Shown here piece after piece: positions 52,261 through 60,397 of a stretch of DNA of 64,000 nt. Position 1 is the stretch's first letter. Each line of letters starts with the position of its first letter. The position numbers were made by a program, and so were the translations under genes. The stretch is from contig NZ_JBHTDD010000027.1 in NCBI RefSeq assembly GCF_042666615.1, forward strand, positions 35,953-99,952. Direction: 5' to 3'. A model generated the notes under the pieces. The model was not told the origin of the DNA. It did not search any database and saw only the letters and a program-made list of their open reading frames with translations. Source of the stretch: KBS50 sp042666615 (GTDB lineage: Bacteria > Actinomycetota > Actinomycetes > Mycobacteriales > Micromonosporaceae).

Positions 52261-53034
52261 CTACCCCTCCTTGAGCCCCCGGCCCTGATAGAGCACGGCC
52301 GCCGACCAGGTGGGCACGATCCGTGGCGCGACGCGGCCCACGCCCCGCTGCCGCGCCGCCGGCACCGCCCGCCCGATGAGCCAGCGCAGCATCGCCCCGG
52401 TCTGCGGGCGGACACCACGAACCGCCAGTCGTACGCCATGCCGCGCGCACTCCGCGACCAGCGCCCGCGCGTCGACGAACAACCGCGGATCGTGGATCCC
52501 CCGGGGCACCCCCGGGAAGAGCTCGGCGATCCGGATGCTGACCACCCGGCTCATCGCGGTGTCGTTGAGGGTGTCCAGCACCAGCGTGCCGCCCGGTCGC
52601 AACACCCGACACGCCTCGACGACCGCCCGTCGCCAGTCCGGGACGTGTTCGAGCAGCTCACCGACGGCGACCACGTCGGCACAGCCGGTCCGCAGCGGGA
52701 CCGCTGCGGCGTCGGCGTTGACCGGCAGCAGACCGTGGTCACCGGCCTGACGAAGCGCCGACCTGGTCAGGTCGACACCGACGTGCCGGTAACCCTTGCC
52801 GGCCACGTGCGGCCCGAGCAGGCCCGCTCCGCAGCCGATGTCGACAAGCAACGCGTCCGGTCGCGACGCGACCGGCACCAGGGCCGCGCGCGCCTCGGCC
52901 AGCCAGTGGAGCATCGCGAACGCGCCGTCCGGACGCCACCACTCGTCGACCAGGTCGTCGTACTGCGCGGGGTCGTTGCGTGGCCGGACCGGTGCCGGCC
53001 GCCGCCCGGTCGCGCCGGCTCCCTGGTCTCGCAT
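52261..53034 (-). CDS. SAM-dependent methyltransferase (UbiG-like)
   Basis: 257 residues. Class I motifs: LLVDIGCGAGLLGPHVAG (motif I), HVGVDLTRSAL, VVAVGELLEHVPDWRRAVVE (motif II) and RPGGTLVLDTLN (motif III). LEHVPDW and the C-terminal part recall ubiquinone O-methyltransferases. In this cluster it would methylate a phenolic oxygen of the polyketide. ATG at 53034 was chosen; the upstream alternative is TTG at 53064. It diverges from the prenyltransferase gene only 46 bases away. Confidence 0.82.
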   Translation of the reverse strand: MRDQGAGATGRRPAPVRPRNDPAQYDDLVDEWWRPDGAFAMLHWLAEARAALVPVASRPDALLVDIGCGAGLLGPHVAGKGYRHVGVDLTRSALRQAGDHGLLPVNADAAAVPLRTGCADVVAVGELLEHVPDWRRAVVEACRVLRPGGTLVLDTLNDTAMSRVVSIRIAELFPGVPRGIHDPRLFVDARALVAECARHGVRLAVRGVRPQTGAMLRWLIGRAVPAARQRGVGRVAPRIVPTWSAAVLYQGRGLKEG

Positions 53035-53080
53035 GACGTCGAGCCTGGCACGACTTGCTGACAACGGCCAGACTTCCCGT

Positions 53081-53926
53081 GTGTCACGTCAGTTGTGGAA
53101 CCGGCGCACCCTCGGTGGGTTGATCCGGGCCAGCCATCCGGAACCGGCGGCCGCGGTGACCGCGGTCGCGGTACTGCTGGCCGCCGGGGCCGGCCACCGG
53201 CCCGGCGGCCTGCTCGGGGTCGGAACCACCGTGCTGGCCAGCCAGCTCGCGGTGGGCTGGAGCAACGACTGGCTGGATGCCGACCGTGACGCGCTGGTGG
53301 GTCGGCGGGACAAGCCGGTGCCGGCCGGGCTGGTCGACCGGCGCCGGCTGGGCGGGGCCACGCTGGTGGCCATCGCCGCCACACCGATCCTGGCGCTGTC
53401 GCTCACCCCGCTCGCCGCGCTCTGCTCGGTGGTCGCCCTCGGCTCGGCGCTGCTCTACAACTGGCCGCTCAAGTCGACCCCGTTCTCCGTGCTGCCGTAC
53501 GCCGTCTCATTCGGGGCGCTGCCGGCCTGCGTGGTCCTGGCGCTGCCCGGCTCGCCGACGCCGCCGGCCTGGTTGCCGGCCGCCGGGGCGCTGCTGGGGG
53601 CGGGCGCGCATTTCGCAAACGCCCTGCCGGACCTGGCTGACGACGCCCGCACCGGGATCCACGGACTGCCGCACCGGCTCGGCCCCACCCGATCCCGCTT
53701 GGCGGCCGGCGCCCTGCTGCTGGCCGCCACCGCGGTCCTGGTCTTCGGCCCGCCCGGACCACCGTCGTGGGCGGGCTGGGCGGCGACCGCCATCGCCGTG
53801 GTGGTCCTGCCCGCCGGCTGGTACGTCGGGGCCGACGCGCGACGACCGGTCGCCACGTTCCGGGCGGTCATGCTGGTCGCGGTGCTGGACGTCGTCCTGC
53901 TGGTCCTTGCCGGGCGGCTGACCTGA
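53081..53926 (+). CDS. UbiA-family prenyltransferase
   Basis: 281 residues with about eight hydrophobic helices. The first aspartate-rich motif is SNDWLDADRDALVGR (NDxxDxxxD) and the second NALPDLADDARTG. UbiA enzymes attach isoprenyl chains to aromatic acceptors in the membrane. Next to a type III PKS and methyltransferase, the likely substrate is the methylated polyketide phenol with geranyl diphosphate, as proposed for agq. GTG at 53081 is favoured by CAGACT ending six bases upstream. Confidence 0.85.
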   Translation: MSRQLWNRRTLGGLIRASHPEPAAAVTAVAVLLAAGAGHRPGGLLGVGTTVLASQLAVGWSNDWLDADRDALVGRRDKPVPAGLVDRRRLGGATLVAIAATPILALSLTPLAALCSVVALGSALLYNWPLKSTPFSVLPYAVSFGALPACVVLALPGSPTPPAWLPAAGALLGAGAHFANALPDLADDARTGIHGLPHRLGPTRSRLAAGALLLAATAVLVFGPPGPPSWAGWAATAIAVVVLPAGWYVGADARRPVATFRAVMLVAVLDVVLLVLAGRLT

Positions 53927-54023
53927 CAACGGCGACACAAGGTCAGCGATGTCGGTGGGTCGCCCACCCGGGACACCCGCGCCAGGGCGGCGGGGTCCGG
54001 TCAACGCCGACACCACACCTGTG

Positions 54024-54039
54024 TGTGAGCGCGCTCACC
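54024..54039. promoter_or_regulatory. CRP-like palindrome upstream of the lipoprotein gene
   Basis: TGTGA-GCGCGC-TCACC, nine of ten positions of the TGTGA-N6-TCACA consensus of Crp/GlxR-type regulators, containing the perfect palindrome GTGAGCGCGCTCAC (54025-54038). It lies about 145 bases before the lipoprotein start, so its target is uncertain. Confidence 0.4.
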
Positions 54040-54181
54040 AGGGGGAATCCGCTCCGTACCGTGATCTCCGGGTCGGCGTCCTGGGGCGGATCACGGGCAA
54101 CTACCCTGGAGCGCGGTCAGCGCGGGTATGGCCACCGCGCGCGGCGGAACGCCGGGCGCGAACGTGACGAGGAGGACCGAC

Positions 54182-54970
54182 GTGAGGCGCTCGATCAGGG
54201 GAGCCGGCCGGGCGGGGCTGTGGACGACCGGTGGCGTCGCCGCGGCGACGCTGCTGCTGTCCGGGTGCGGGAGCGGCCAGGTCGCCGAGACCGCCGCCCA
54301 GGCGCCGGCCATCGCCGGCGTCAACGTGCAGACCGACGACGACTCCTTCAAGGTCCGCAACCTCGCGATCGGCTACCCCGGCGTGGAGGGCTACCCATCC
54401 GGCGGCAACGCGCCGCTGACCGGGGCCCTCTACAACGACTCGACCGACCCGATCACCGTCACCGTCCGCGCGACCGGCGTCCAGTCGGTGGCCCTGCGCA
54501 GCGGCACCTCGGCGAGCAACCCGCCGGGCGCCGGGCAGATCACCCCAGGCCCCGCCGGCAGTGCCTCGGTGAGCCCCGGTCCGGCCCAGTCCACCGGCGC
54601 CCCCTCCAGCCCGGACAGCGGCGGCATCGCCTCGGGTTCGCCGGTGGCCCCGGGGAACTCCCCGGCCGGTGAGCGCCCCGCCAGCCCGAGCGCGAGCGCC
54701 ACGCCCGACGCTGCGACGCCCAGCGCCGCTCCCGCGGGCCCGGCCCGGGTGGAGATTCCCGCCGGCGGGTTCGTGCTGCTGAGTCAGGCGGCCGGCAGCT
54801 ATCTCGAACTGGTCGGCCTGAACGAGGACCTGAAGCCCGGCCAGTCGATCGAGGTGACCTTCGAGGTCGACGGCGCGGAACTCACCACGCCGGTCCCGGT
54901 GGCCATCCCGCTGACCCCGGCGCCCACCGTGAAGATCACCACCGACGCCGAAGAGGGCGGCCACGGCTGA
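54182..54970 (+). CDS. LpqE-like secreted lipoprotein
   Basis: 262 residues. Type II signal peptide with lipobox LLLSGC (VAAATLLLSGCGSG). A beta-domain begins VRNLAIGYPGVEGYPSGGNA and TGALYNDSTDPITVTVRATG; it is interrupted by a long Pro/Ser/Ala-rich insert (about 118-195) and resumes RVEIPAGGFVLLSQAAGSYL, ending with PVPVAIPLTPAP. This is the fold of the copper-chaperone/DUF461-type domain, but the metal-binding methionines are not evident. Position immediately before radA matches lpqE in mycobacteria. GAGGAGG precedes the GTG at 54182. Confidence 0.78.
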   Translation: MRRSIRGAGRAGLWTTGGVAAATLLLSGCGSGQVAETAAQAPAIAGVNVQTDDDSFKVRNLAIGYPGVEGYPSGGNAPLTGALYNDSTDPITVTVRATGVQSVALRSGTSASNPPGAGQITPGPAGSASVSPGPAQSTGAPSSPDSGGIASGSPVAPGNSPAGERPASPSASATPDAATPSAAPAGPARVEIPAGGFVLLSQAAGSYLELVGLNEDLKPGQSIEVTFEVDGAELTTPVPVAIPLTPAPTVKITTDAEEGGHG

Positions 54971-54996
54971 CCCGAGGCTCCCGCGACTCGCCACCC

Positions 54997-55062
54997 CCGT
55001 CGATCTAGGGCGGATGGTCGCGAGTTGATCTCCATTCACGACCATCTGCCCTAGATCGACGG
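54997..55062. repeat. 24-base inverted repeat between lipoprotein and radA genes
   Basis: Arms 54997-55020 and 55039-55062 are complementary except for one G-T pair and enclose an 18-base loop; the arm core reads GTCGATCTAGGGC. It ends 53 bases before the radA start and may act as a terminator or be a REP-like element. It contrasts with the surrounding sequence in being AT-richer. Confidence 0.85.
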
Positions 55063-55102
55063 AATCGGGCGGTGCGCCGGGTCACCCGTCGCAGGGGTTG
55101 AC

Positions 55103-55108
55103 TAACGT
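55103..55108 (+). promoter_or_regulatory. -10 hexamer of a leaderless transcript (radA)
   Basis: TAACGT, seven bases before the GTG at 55116. No ribosome-binding site at the right distance. Confidence 0.5.
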
Positions 55109-55115
55109 CCTCGGG

Positions 55116-56558
55116 GTGACTTCCCGAGCTGCCTCCCGGGGCACCCCGTCGGCCCGGTCCCGGGCCGCCCGCGAGCCCCGACCTGCCTACGAGTGCGACG
55201 CCTGCGGGCACCAACCGCCCAAATGGGTGGGCCGCTGTCCGGAGTGCGGCGAGTGGGGCTCGGTCGTCGAGTCGACGCTGACCGGCCCCACCGTCTCCGG
55301 CAAGGTGGTGAGTTCCCGCGCCCCGGCCGAGCCGGCCCGGCCGATCGCCACGATCAGTGCAGCACCGGCCCGAGCGCGTGCCACCGGCGTACCCGAGCTG
55401 GACCGGGTGCTGGGCGGCGGGCTGGTTCCGGGCGCCGTGGTGCTGCTCGCCGGCGAGCCGGGGGTGGGCAAGTCGACCCTGCTGCTCGACGTGGCCCAGC
55501 AGTGGGCCGCCTCGGGCGGCAGCCCGTCGCTGGTGGTCAGCGGGGAAGAGTCGGTGAGCCAGGTCCGGCTGCGGGCGGAGCGGATGGGCACCCTGCACGA
55601 GCAGCTCTACCTCGCGGCGGAGAGTGATCTGGCAGCGGTGCTGGGACACCTGGACGCCGTCAAGCCGGGCCTGCTCATCCTCGACTCCGTGCAGACCATC
55701 TCCACCACCGGCACGGACGGAGTGCCGGGCGGGGTGACCCAGGTCCGCGCGGTGACCGCGGCGCTGGTCGCGGTCGCCAAGGAACGCGGCATCGCGACCG
55801 TGCTTGTCGGTCACGTCACCAAGGACGGCCAGGTGGCCGGCCCCCGGGTGCTGGAGCACCTGGTCGACGTGGTGCTGCACTTCGAGGGGGACAAGCACTC
55901 CTCGCTGCGTATGGTGCGAGGGGTGAAGAACCGGTTCGGCGCCGCGGACGAGGTCGGCTGCTTCGAGATGCACGAGGGGGGCATCACCAGCCTCGCCGAC
56001 CCGTCCGGCCTGTTCCTGACCCGGTACTCGGAGCCGGTGCCGGGCACCTGCGTGACGGTCGCCATGGAAGGGCGGCGGGCACTGGTCACCGAGGTACAGG
56101 CGCTGATCGGGGCCGCCGTGGCCGGTTCGCCGAGGCGTACCGTCTCGGGCCTGGACTCGGCTCGGCTGGCGATGGTGCTCGCGGTGCTGCAACGCCGAAC
56201 GGAGCGACTCCAGCTCCACGACCGGGAGGTCTTCGCCGCCACGGTTGGTGGCATCCGGGTCGTCGAGCCGGCGGCCGATCTGGCGGTCGCGCTCGCCGTC
56301 GCCTCCGGCGGCCTCAACCTCTCCATGTCGCCGCGCCTGGTCGCGATCGGCGAGGTGGGACTCACCGGAGAGGTCCGCCGGGTCGGTGCGGCGCCGCGGC
56401 GGCTCGCCGAGGCGGCACGGCTGGGTTTCACGCACGCACTGGTGCCACCCGGTTGCGGCCCCGATTCGTCGGGAATCCAGCCGAACGGGATGCGGGTGAC
56501 CGAGGTCACCGACGTCCGGGGGGCGCTGCAGCAGGCAGCGCGACTGTCGGCGGAATGA
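55116..56558 (+). CDS. radA: DNA repair protein RadA (Sms)
   Basis: 480 residues. N-terminal zinc ribbon YECDACGHQPPKWVGRCPEC (C-x2-C, C-x2-C), RecA-like ATPase with Walker A GEPGVGKST, the RadA-specific KNRFG (RGVKNRFGAADE), and a C-terminal Lon-protease-like domain. It promotes branch migration in recombination and acts with DisA. GTG at 55116 is preferred to TTG at 55098 on -10 spacing. It precedes disA by 85 bases, as in mycobacteria. Confidence 0.95.
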   Translation: MTSRAASRGTPSARSRAAREPRPAYECDACGHQPPKWVGRCPECGEWGSVVESTLTGPTVSGKVVSSRAPAEPARPIATISAAPARARATGVPELDRVLGGGLVPGAVVLLAGEPGVGKSTLLLDVAQQWAASGGSPSLVVSGEESVSQVRLRAERMGTLHEQLYLAAESDLAAVLGHLDAVKPGLLILDSVQTISTTGTDGVPGGVTQVRAVTAALVAVAKERGIATVLVGHVTKDGQVAGPRVLEHLVDVVLHFEGDKHSSLRMVRGVKNRFGAADEVGCFEMHEGGITSLADPSGLFLTRYSEPVPGTCVTVAMEGRRALVTEVQALIGAAVAGSPRRTVSGLDSARLAMVLAVLQRRTERLQLHDREVFAATVGGIRVVEPAADLAVALAVASGGLNLSMSPRLVAIGEVGLTGEVRRVGAAPRRLAEAARLGFTHALVPPGCGPDSSGIQPNGMRVTEVTDVRGALQQAARLSAE

Positions 56559-56631
56559 GAACCGGCGCCCGGCACCGCGGCACGGTGGCACATCACAGTA
56601 AGCGCGACACCACCCACCGCAGGGCAGTCCG

Positions 56632-56637
56632 TAGACT
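56632..56637 (+). promoter_or_regulatory. -10 hexamer of a leaderless transcript (disA)
   Basis: TAGACT, six bases before the GTG at 56644. Confidence 0.5.
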
Positions 56638-56643
56638 GTCTGG

Positions 56644-57819
56644 GTGCCGACCGACCGCGACGCCAACCGAATCACCGGTGCCATCCCGCAGGTGCGGGCC
56701 GGCTCCCCGGCGCGCCCGGTGAACGCCGGCATGACGATCACGGGTCCGGGTGCCAGCGGCGACCCGCTGCGCGCCAACCTAGCCCTGATGGCCCCGGGCA
56801 CCGCCCTGCGGGACGGGCTGGAGCGGATCCTGCGTGGTCGCACCGGCGCCCTGATCGTGCTGGGCTACGACAAGACCGTGGAGTCACTCTGCACCGGCGG
56901 CTTCCCGTTGGACGTCGAGTTCTCAGCTACCCGCGTACGCGAGCTGTGCAAGATGGACGGCGCCGTGGTGCTCTCCAGCGACGGCACCAGGATCGTCCGC
57001 GCCGCGGTGCACCTGATGCCGGATCCGTCGATCCCGACCGAGGAGTCCGGCACCCGGCACCGCACCGCCGAGCGCGTGGCCCGGCAGGCTGGCTACCCGG
57101 TGATCTCGGTCAGCCAGTCCATGCGAATCATCAGCCTCTACGTCAACGGCCAGCGGCACGTGCTTGACGACTCGGCCGCCATCCTGTCCCGGGCCAACCA
57201 GGCACTGGCCACCCTCGAGCGATACAAGCTGCGGTTGGACGAGGTGTCCGGCACGCTCTCCGCCCTGGAGATCGAGGACCTGGTCACCGTGCGAGATGCC
57301 GTGGCGGTGGTGCAGCGGCTGGAGATGGTCCGCCGGATCGCCGACGAGATCGCCGGTTACGTGGTGGAGTTGGGCACCGATGGACGGCTACTGGCGCTGC
57401 AGCTCGACGAACTGATGGCCGGCGTGGACGCCGACCGGACCCTGGTGATTCGTGACTACCTGCCCACCGGTCGCCGGGCCAGGACGCTTGACGAGGCGCT
57501 TGTTGAGTTGGATCTGCTGAGCGCGACCGAGCTGATCGACCTGGTGTCGGTGGCGCGCGCGATCGGGTACGGCGGCGCGTCCGACGCGCTCGAGGCCGCC
57601 GTCAGCCCGCGGGGTTTCCGGCTGTTGGCCAAGGTGCCGAGGCTGCCCGTGTCGGTTGTGGACCGCCTGGTCAATCACTTCGGTACGTTGCAACGCCTGC
57701 TCGGCGCTACCGTCGAGGACCTGCAGGCGGTCGACGGGGTGGGCGATGCCCGGGCCCGTGGGGTCCGCGAAGGGCTGTCCCGGCTCGCCGAGTCGTCCAT
57801 CCTCGAACGCTACGTCTGA
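56644..57819 (+). CDS. disA: DNA integrity scanning diadenylate cyclase DisA
   Basis: 391 residues, about 30 longer than mycobacterial DisA at the N-terminus. The DAC domain carries DGAVVLSSDGTRIVRAAVHL (DGA) and GTRHRTAERVARQ (RHR), the c-di-AMP synthase motifs. A helical spine follows, then helix-hairpin-helix DNA binding (LQRLLGATVEDLQAVDGVG, GDARARGVREGLSRL). It makes cyclic di-AMP from ATP and pauses at branched DNA. The -10 spacing fixes GTG 56644. Confidence 0.95.
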   Translation: MPTDRDANRITGAIPQVRAGSPARPVNAGMTITGPGASGDPLRANLALMAPGTALRDGLERILRGRTGALIVLGYDKTVESLCTGGFPLDVEFSATRVRELCKMDGAVVLSSDGTRIVRAAVHLMPDPSIPTEESGTRHRTAERVARQAGYPVISVSQSMRIISLYVNGQRHVLDDSAAILSRANQALATLERYKLRLDEVSGTLSALEIEDLVTVRDAVAVVQRLEMVRRIADEIAGYVVELGTDGRLLALQLDELMAGVDADRTLVIRDYLPTGRRARTLDEALVELDLLSATELIDLVSVARAIGYGGASDALEAAVSPRGFRLLAKVPRLPVSVVDRLVNHFGTLQRLLGATVEDLQAVDGVGDARARGVREGLSRLAESSILERYV

Positions 57820-57855
57820 CCGCTCGGCCGGTGCCCGGCGTGGTTGGGACAGCCG

Positions 57856-58596
57856 TCAGTTCACGATGCTGAGCTTGACGGGCTCGCTGAGCTTGCTGCC
57901 CAGCCGGCCGATCACCTGGTAGTCGCCGGCGTTCGGGAACGGGCCGGTGGCGACGCCGTCGGCGCATCGGGAGTCGTCCCGTCCGTTCCACTCGACCTGG
58001 TAGGTCTGTTCGTGGCTCGGCGGGAACTGCACCACGTTCGACTGCCGCGCGGTGCTGCATGTGTCGGAGGACCACACCTTCTGCGCCCCCAGCTTGATGT
58101 AGATCTCCTGGAGATCGGAGCCGACGTCGCGGGGACAGGTCCGGCCGGAGATGTTCTTGATCTTGAGCTGGAGAGCCACCCCTGTGCCCCGGCGGGCCGT
58201 GTCGGGGTTCGGCACCGGAATCACCGACATCTCGGCATCGGTGCACCCGCCCGGCGGCGGAGCCGCCACACCGGTCGGGTTGGCCGGCCCGGTGGCCGGC
58301 GGCACCTCGTCCACCGACCCGGGGCCCGGAGCGGACCCGCCGGAATCGCCCGGGCTGGCCGAGGAACCGGCCGCCGTCCCCGGCGAGGCAGCCGAGGTGG
58401 GTGTCGCGCCGGTCGAGGCGGACGGTGCCGACGAGGAGCCCCCTGTCCCCGGCTGCTGGGCACCCGGTTGCTTCGGATCGTCCTGACCCGTGCAGGAGTA
58501 GAGCACCACGATGAGGAAGAGGAGAACCGCACCGAGTACGACGGCGCGGCGCCGCCAATAAACGGCGGGTGGCAGGGGACCGACCGTCAGACGCAT
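57856..58596 (-). CDS. Membrane-anchored Ser/Pro-rich protein with DUF4232-like domain
   Basis: 246 residues. One N-terminal membrane helix (about 17-36, AVVLGAVLLFLIVVLYSC), a Ser/Gly/Pro linker of about 80 residues and a C-terminal beta domain with paired cysteines (GGCTDAEMSVIPVPN, GRTCPRDVGSD, SDTCSTARQS, DSRCADGV). The four cysteines could form two disulfides outside the membrane. Position and layout match the conserved membrane protein next to disA in mycobacteria (Rv3587c). Function unknown. Confidence 0.68.
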   Translation of the reverse strand: MRLTVGPLPPAVYWRRRAVVLGAVLLFLIVVLYSCTGQDDPKQPGAQQPGTGGSSSAPSASTGATPTSAASPGTAAGSSASPGDSGGSAPGPGSVDEVPPATGPANPTGVAAPPPGGCTDAEMSVIPVPNPDTARRGTGVALQLKIKNISGRTCPRDVGSDLQEIYIKLGAQKVWSSDTCSTARQSNVVQFPPSHEQTYQVEWNGRDDSRCADGVATGPFPNAGDYQVIGRLGSKLSEPVKLSIVN

Positions 58597-58734
58597 GATG
58601 TCCCCACGGTAGTCGCAGTGCTCCCGATGATCGTGCCGACGCGCCGGGCGTAGGCGACCCGCGCACGCCGCACCGCGACCGCTCCCGGTCGGTGGCGGCG
58701 CGACCGGGTCACCGTTCGCGGGCCGCGCACCGGG

Positions 58735-59298
58735 TCACCGGTAGACCCGACGGGGAAAGACCGCGTGCGCGCCGGCCACCCGGTCAAGGAACAACAGGCC
58801 CGCACAGTGGTCGATCTCGTGCTGCAGCGCACGGGCCTCGAACCCGTCGGTGTGCAGCCGGATGGCGGCGCCGGTGCCGGGCAGCACCGCCTCGACCACG
58901 AGCCGACCGGCCCGGCGTACGTCTCCCGTCAGGTCAGGCACCGACATGCATCCCTCCCGTCCCACACGCCACCGGCTCGCCTCCATGACCCGGGCGTTGC
59001 AGAGCACGAAGGTCCCGTGCGTGGTGGTCGTCTTGGGGTGGCCCGTGACATCGACGGCGAAGACGTCGGCGGCCACCCCGATCTGCGGCGCGGCGAGGCC
59101 AACGCAGCCGGGCGACACCCGCATGGTGGCGACCAGATCGGCGGCGAGCTGGCGGATCTCGGTACTTGTCGCTTCCACCGGTCGAGCGGTCCCGGCCAGC
59201 ACGGCGGCGGGGGCCACGACGACGGACCGCACCTGGCCCGGCACGCCGAGCACATCGCTGCTCCAGCCGCCGAGGGCGGTCGCTGCCTCGTCGGTCAC
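58735..59298 (-). CDS. def: Peptide deformylase
   Basis: 187 residues. The three signature motifs are present: GCVGLAAPQIGVAA (motif 1), REGCMSVPDL (motif 2, metal Cys) and ALQHEIDHCAGLLF (motif 3, two metal His and catalytic Glu). It removes N-formyl groups from new proteins. GTG at 59298 overlaps the upstream ACT-protein stop as GTGA, which fixes the start; the longer frame is not coding. Motif 2 has Met where many have Leu, which is common in type I/III enzymes. Confidence 0.93.
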   Translation of the reverse strand: MTDEAATALGGWSSDVLGVPGQVRSVVVAPAAVLAGTARPVEATSTEIRQLAADLVATMRVSPGCVGLAAPQIGVAADVFAVDVTGHPKTTTTHGTFVLCNARVMEASRWRVGREGCMSVPDLTGDVRRAGRLVVEAVLPGTGAAIRLHTDGFEARALQHEIDHCAGLLFLDRVAGAHAVFPRRVYR

Positions 59299-59807
59299 AG
59301 CACGTCCGACTCGACGGGCCGCAAAGTCACCTCGATGTCCAGGGCCTCGCCCACCTCCGCGAGTTCCCGCCGCACGGCGTCGGCGGCGACCGGCGGCAGG
59401 TCGACCTCGGCGACCAGGACGTAGAGCCGGTCGGTCAGGCGGGTGGTCAGATCGGTGACGTTCGCTCCGGCCCGCGCCAGCACCCTGGTCACCGCCGCCA
59501 CGATGCCGAGCCGGTCGGCGCCGTAAACGGAGACCAGATACGGCTCGCCGGTCCGCTGGGCCACCTCGTCCGCGGCGACCGACAGCACGGTGGCGAGCAA
59601 CCGGCCGTCCGCGGCGAGCGGGGCCAGCGCCCGCTCCACCTCGGCCGCGGCGGGACCGGTGCAAACCAGGGTCATCGCGAAGTGTCCGCGCAACCGGGTC
59701 ATCGTGGAGTCGGTGAGGTTGGCGCCGAGTCCGGCGAGCGCGTCGGCCACGTCGGCCACGATTCCCGGACGGTCCTGGCCGATCACGGTGATGGCGAGCT
59801 CATCCAC
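59295..59807 (-). CDS. Tandem ACT-domain protein
   Basis: 170 residues with two ACT domains: ELAITVIGQDRPGIVADVAD near the start and YLVSVYGADRLGIVAAVTRV near residue 90, joined by a short linker. These resemble glycine cleavage transcriptional repressor-like ACT proteins, which bind amino acids. No DNA-binding domain is present, so any regulation would need a partner. It is coupled to def by a 4-base overlap. GTG at 59807 was chosen for the alignment of the first ACT strand. Confidence 0.75.
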   Translation of the reverse strand: MDELAITVIGQDRPGIVADVADALAGLGANLTDSTMTRLRGHFAMTLVCTGPAAAEVERALAPLAADGRLLATVLSVAADEVAQRTGEPYLVSVYGADRLGIVAAVTRVLARAGANVTDLTTRLTDRLYVLVAEVDLPPVAADAVRRELAEVGEALDIEVTLRPVESDVL

Positions 59808-59978
59808 CCGGGCAGTGTGCCCGATCCGGGCATCACCGGGGACGGTATCCGCCTCGCCTTCCACGGGCCGGGACGCGATCCGACGCGTCGGCGCATCCCG
59901 GGTGGCCGGGACGTGCCGACCACGTTGGTCGCCTCGGCGCGAACGGGGACCACCGGCGGGCGGCGGACCGCCCGGGCC

Positions 59979-60362
59979 TCAGCAGCAGTCCATCAGGTAT
60001 TCCCGCAGGTCGGTGAGCGCTCGGACGGAGCCGTCCCGGTCGGCCCGGTACAGCACGGTCTTGCCATCCCGTCGGGAGACCACGACCTTCCCCCGGCGCA
60101 GCAGCATGAGCTGCTGGGAGGCGGTCGCGTGGCTGATTCCGACCCGGGTGGCGATCTCGCCTACCGACAGTTCCGCGCCCCGCGCGAAGAGCATCATGAT
60201 CCGTTGGCGAGTGGGGCTGGCCAATGCCTTGAGGAAGTCATGGGTCGACTCGGCGAGCTGAGGCAGGTCAGCGCAGCTTGCTTGCGGTGCTGCCACCGGT
60301 TGCGGCGCGTCGGCATCGGTTCTCTGCTGCTCCACCTGCTCACCCTCTCCCATCATAGTCAT
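59979..60362 (-). CDS. ArsR-family metalloregulator with C-terminal Cys pair
   Basis: 127 residues. Winged helix: FLKALASPTRQRIMMLFARG, LSVGEIATRVGISHATASQQ, LMLLRRGKVVVSRRDGKTVL. The classic ELCVCDL arsenic-binding motif is missing (here ELSVGEI). Cysteines are Cys30 and a terminal Cys126-Cys127 pair, so the inducer site, if any, is at the termini. It probably represses the divergent flavoprotein and transporter. Two in-frame ATGs (60362 and 60353) are possible. The divergent promoter holds a near-palindrome. Confidence 0.8.
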   Translation of the reverse strand: MTMMGEGEQVEQQRTDADAPQPVAAPQASCADLPQLAESTHDFLKALASPTRQRIMMLFARGAELSVGEIATRVGISHATASQQLMLLRRGKVVVSRRDGKTVLYRADRDGSVRALTDLREYLMDCC

Positions 60363-60369
60363 TTTGTCA

Positions 60370-60393
60370 TACGTCTAAATGACGTTATGATTT
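60370..60393. promoter_or_regulatory. Candidate ArsR operator
   Basis: TCATACGTC-TAAAT-GACGTTATGA spacing: ACGTC and GACGT form an inverted repeat around TAAAT, with flanking TCAT/ATGA, overlapping the -10 of the flavoprotein gene. Confidence 0.5.
60386..60391 (+). promoter_or_regulatory. -10 hexamer of a leaderless transcript (ArsO-like gene)
   Basis: TATGAT, six bases before the ATG at 60398. The candidate operator overlaps it, so binding would block transcription. Confidence 0.55.
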
Positions 60394-60397
60394 CGCA

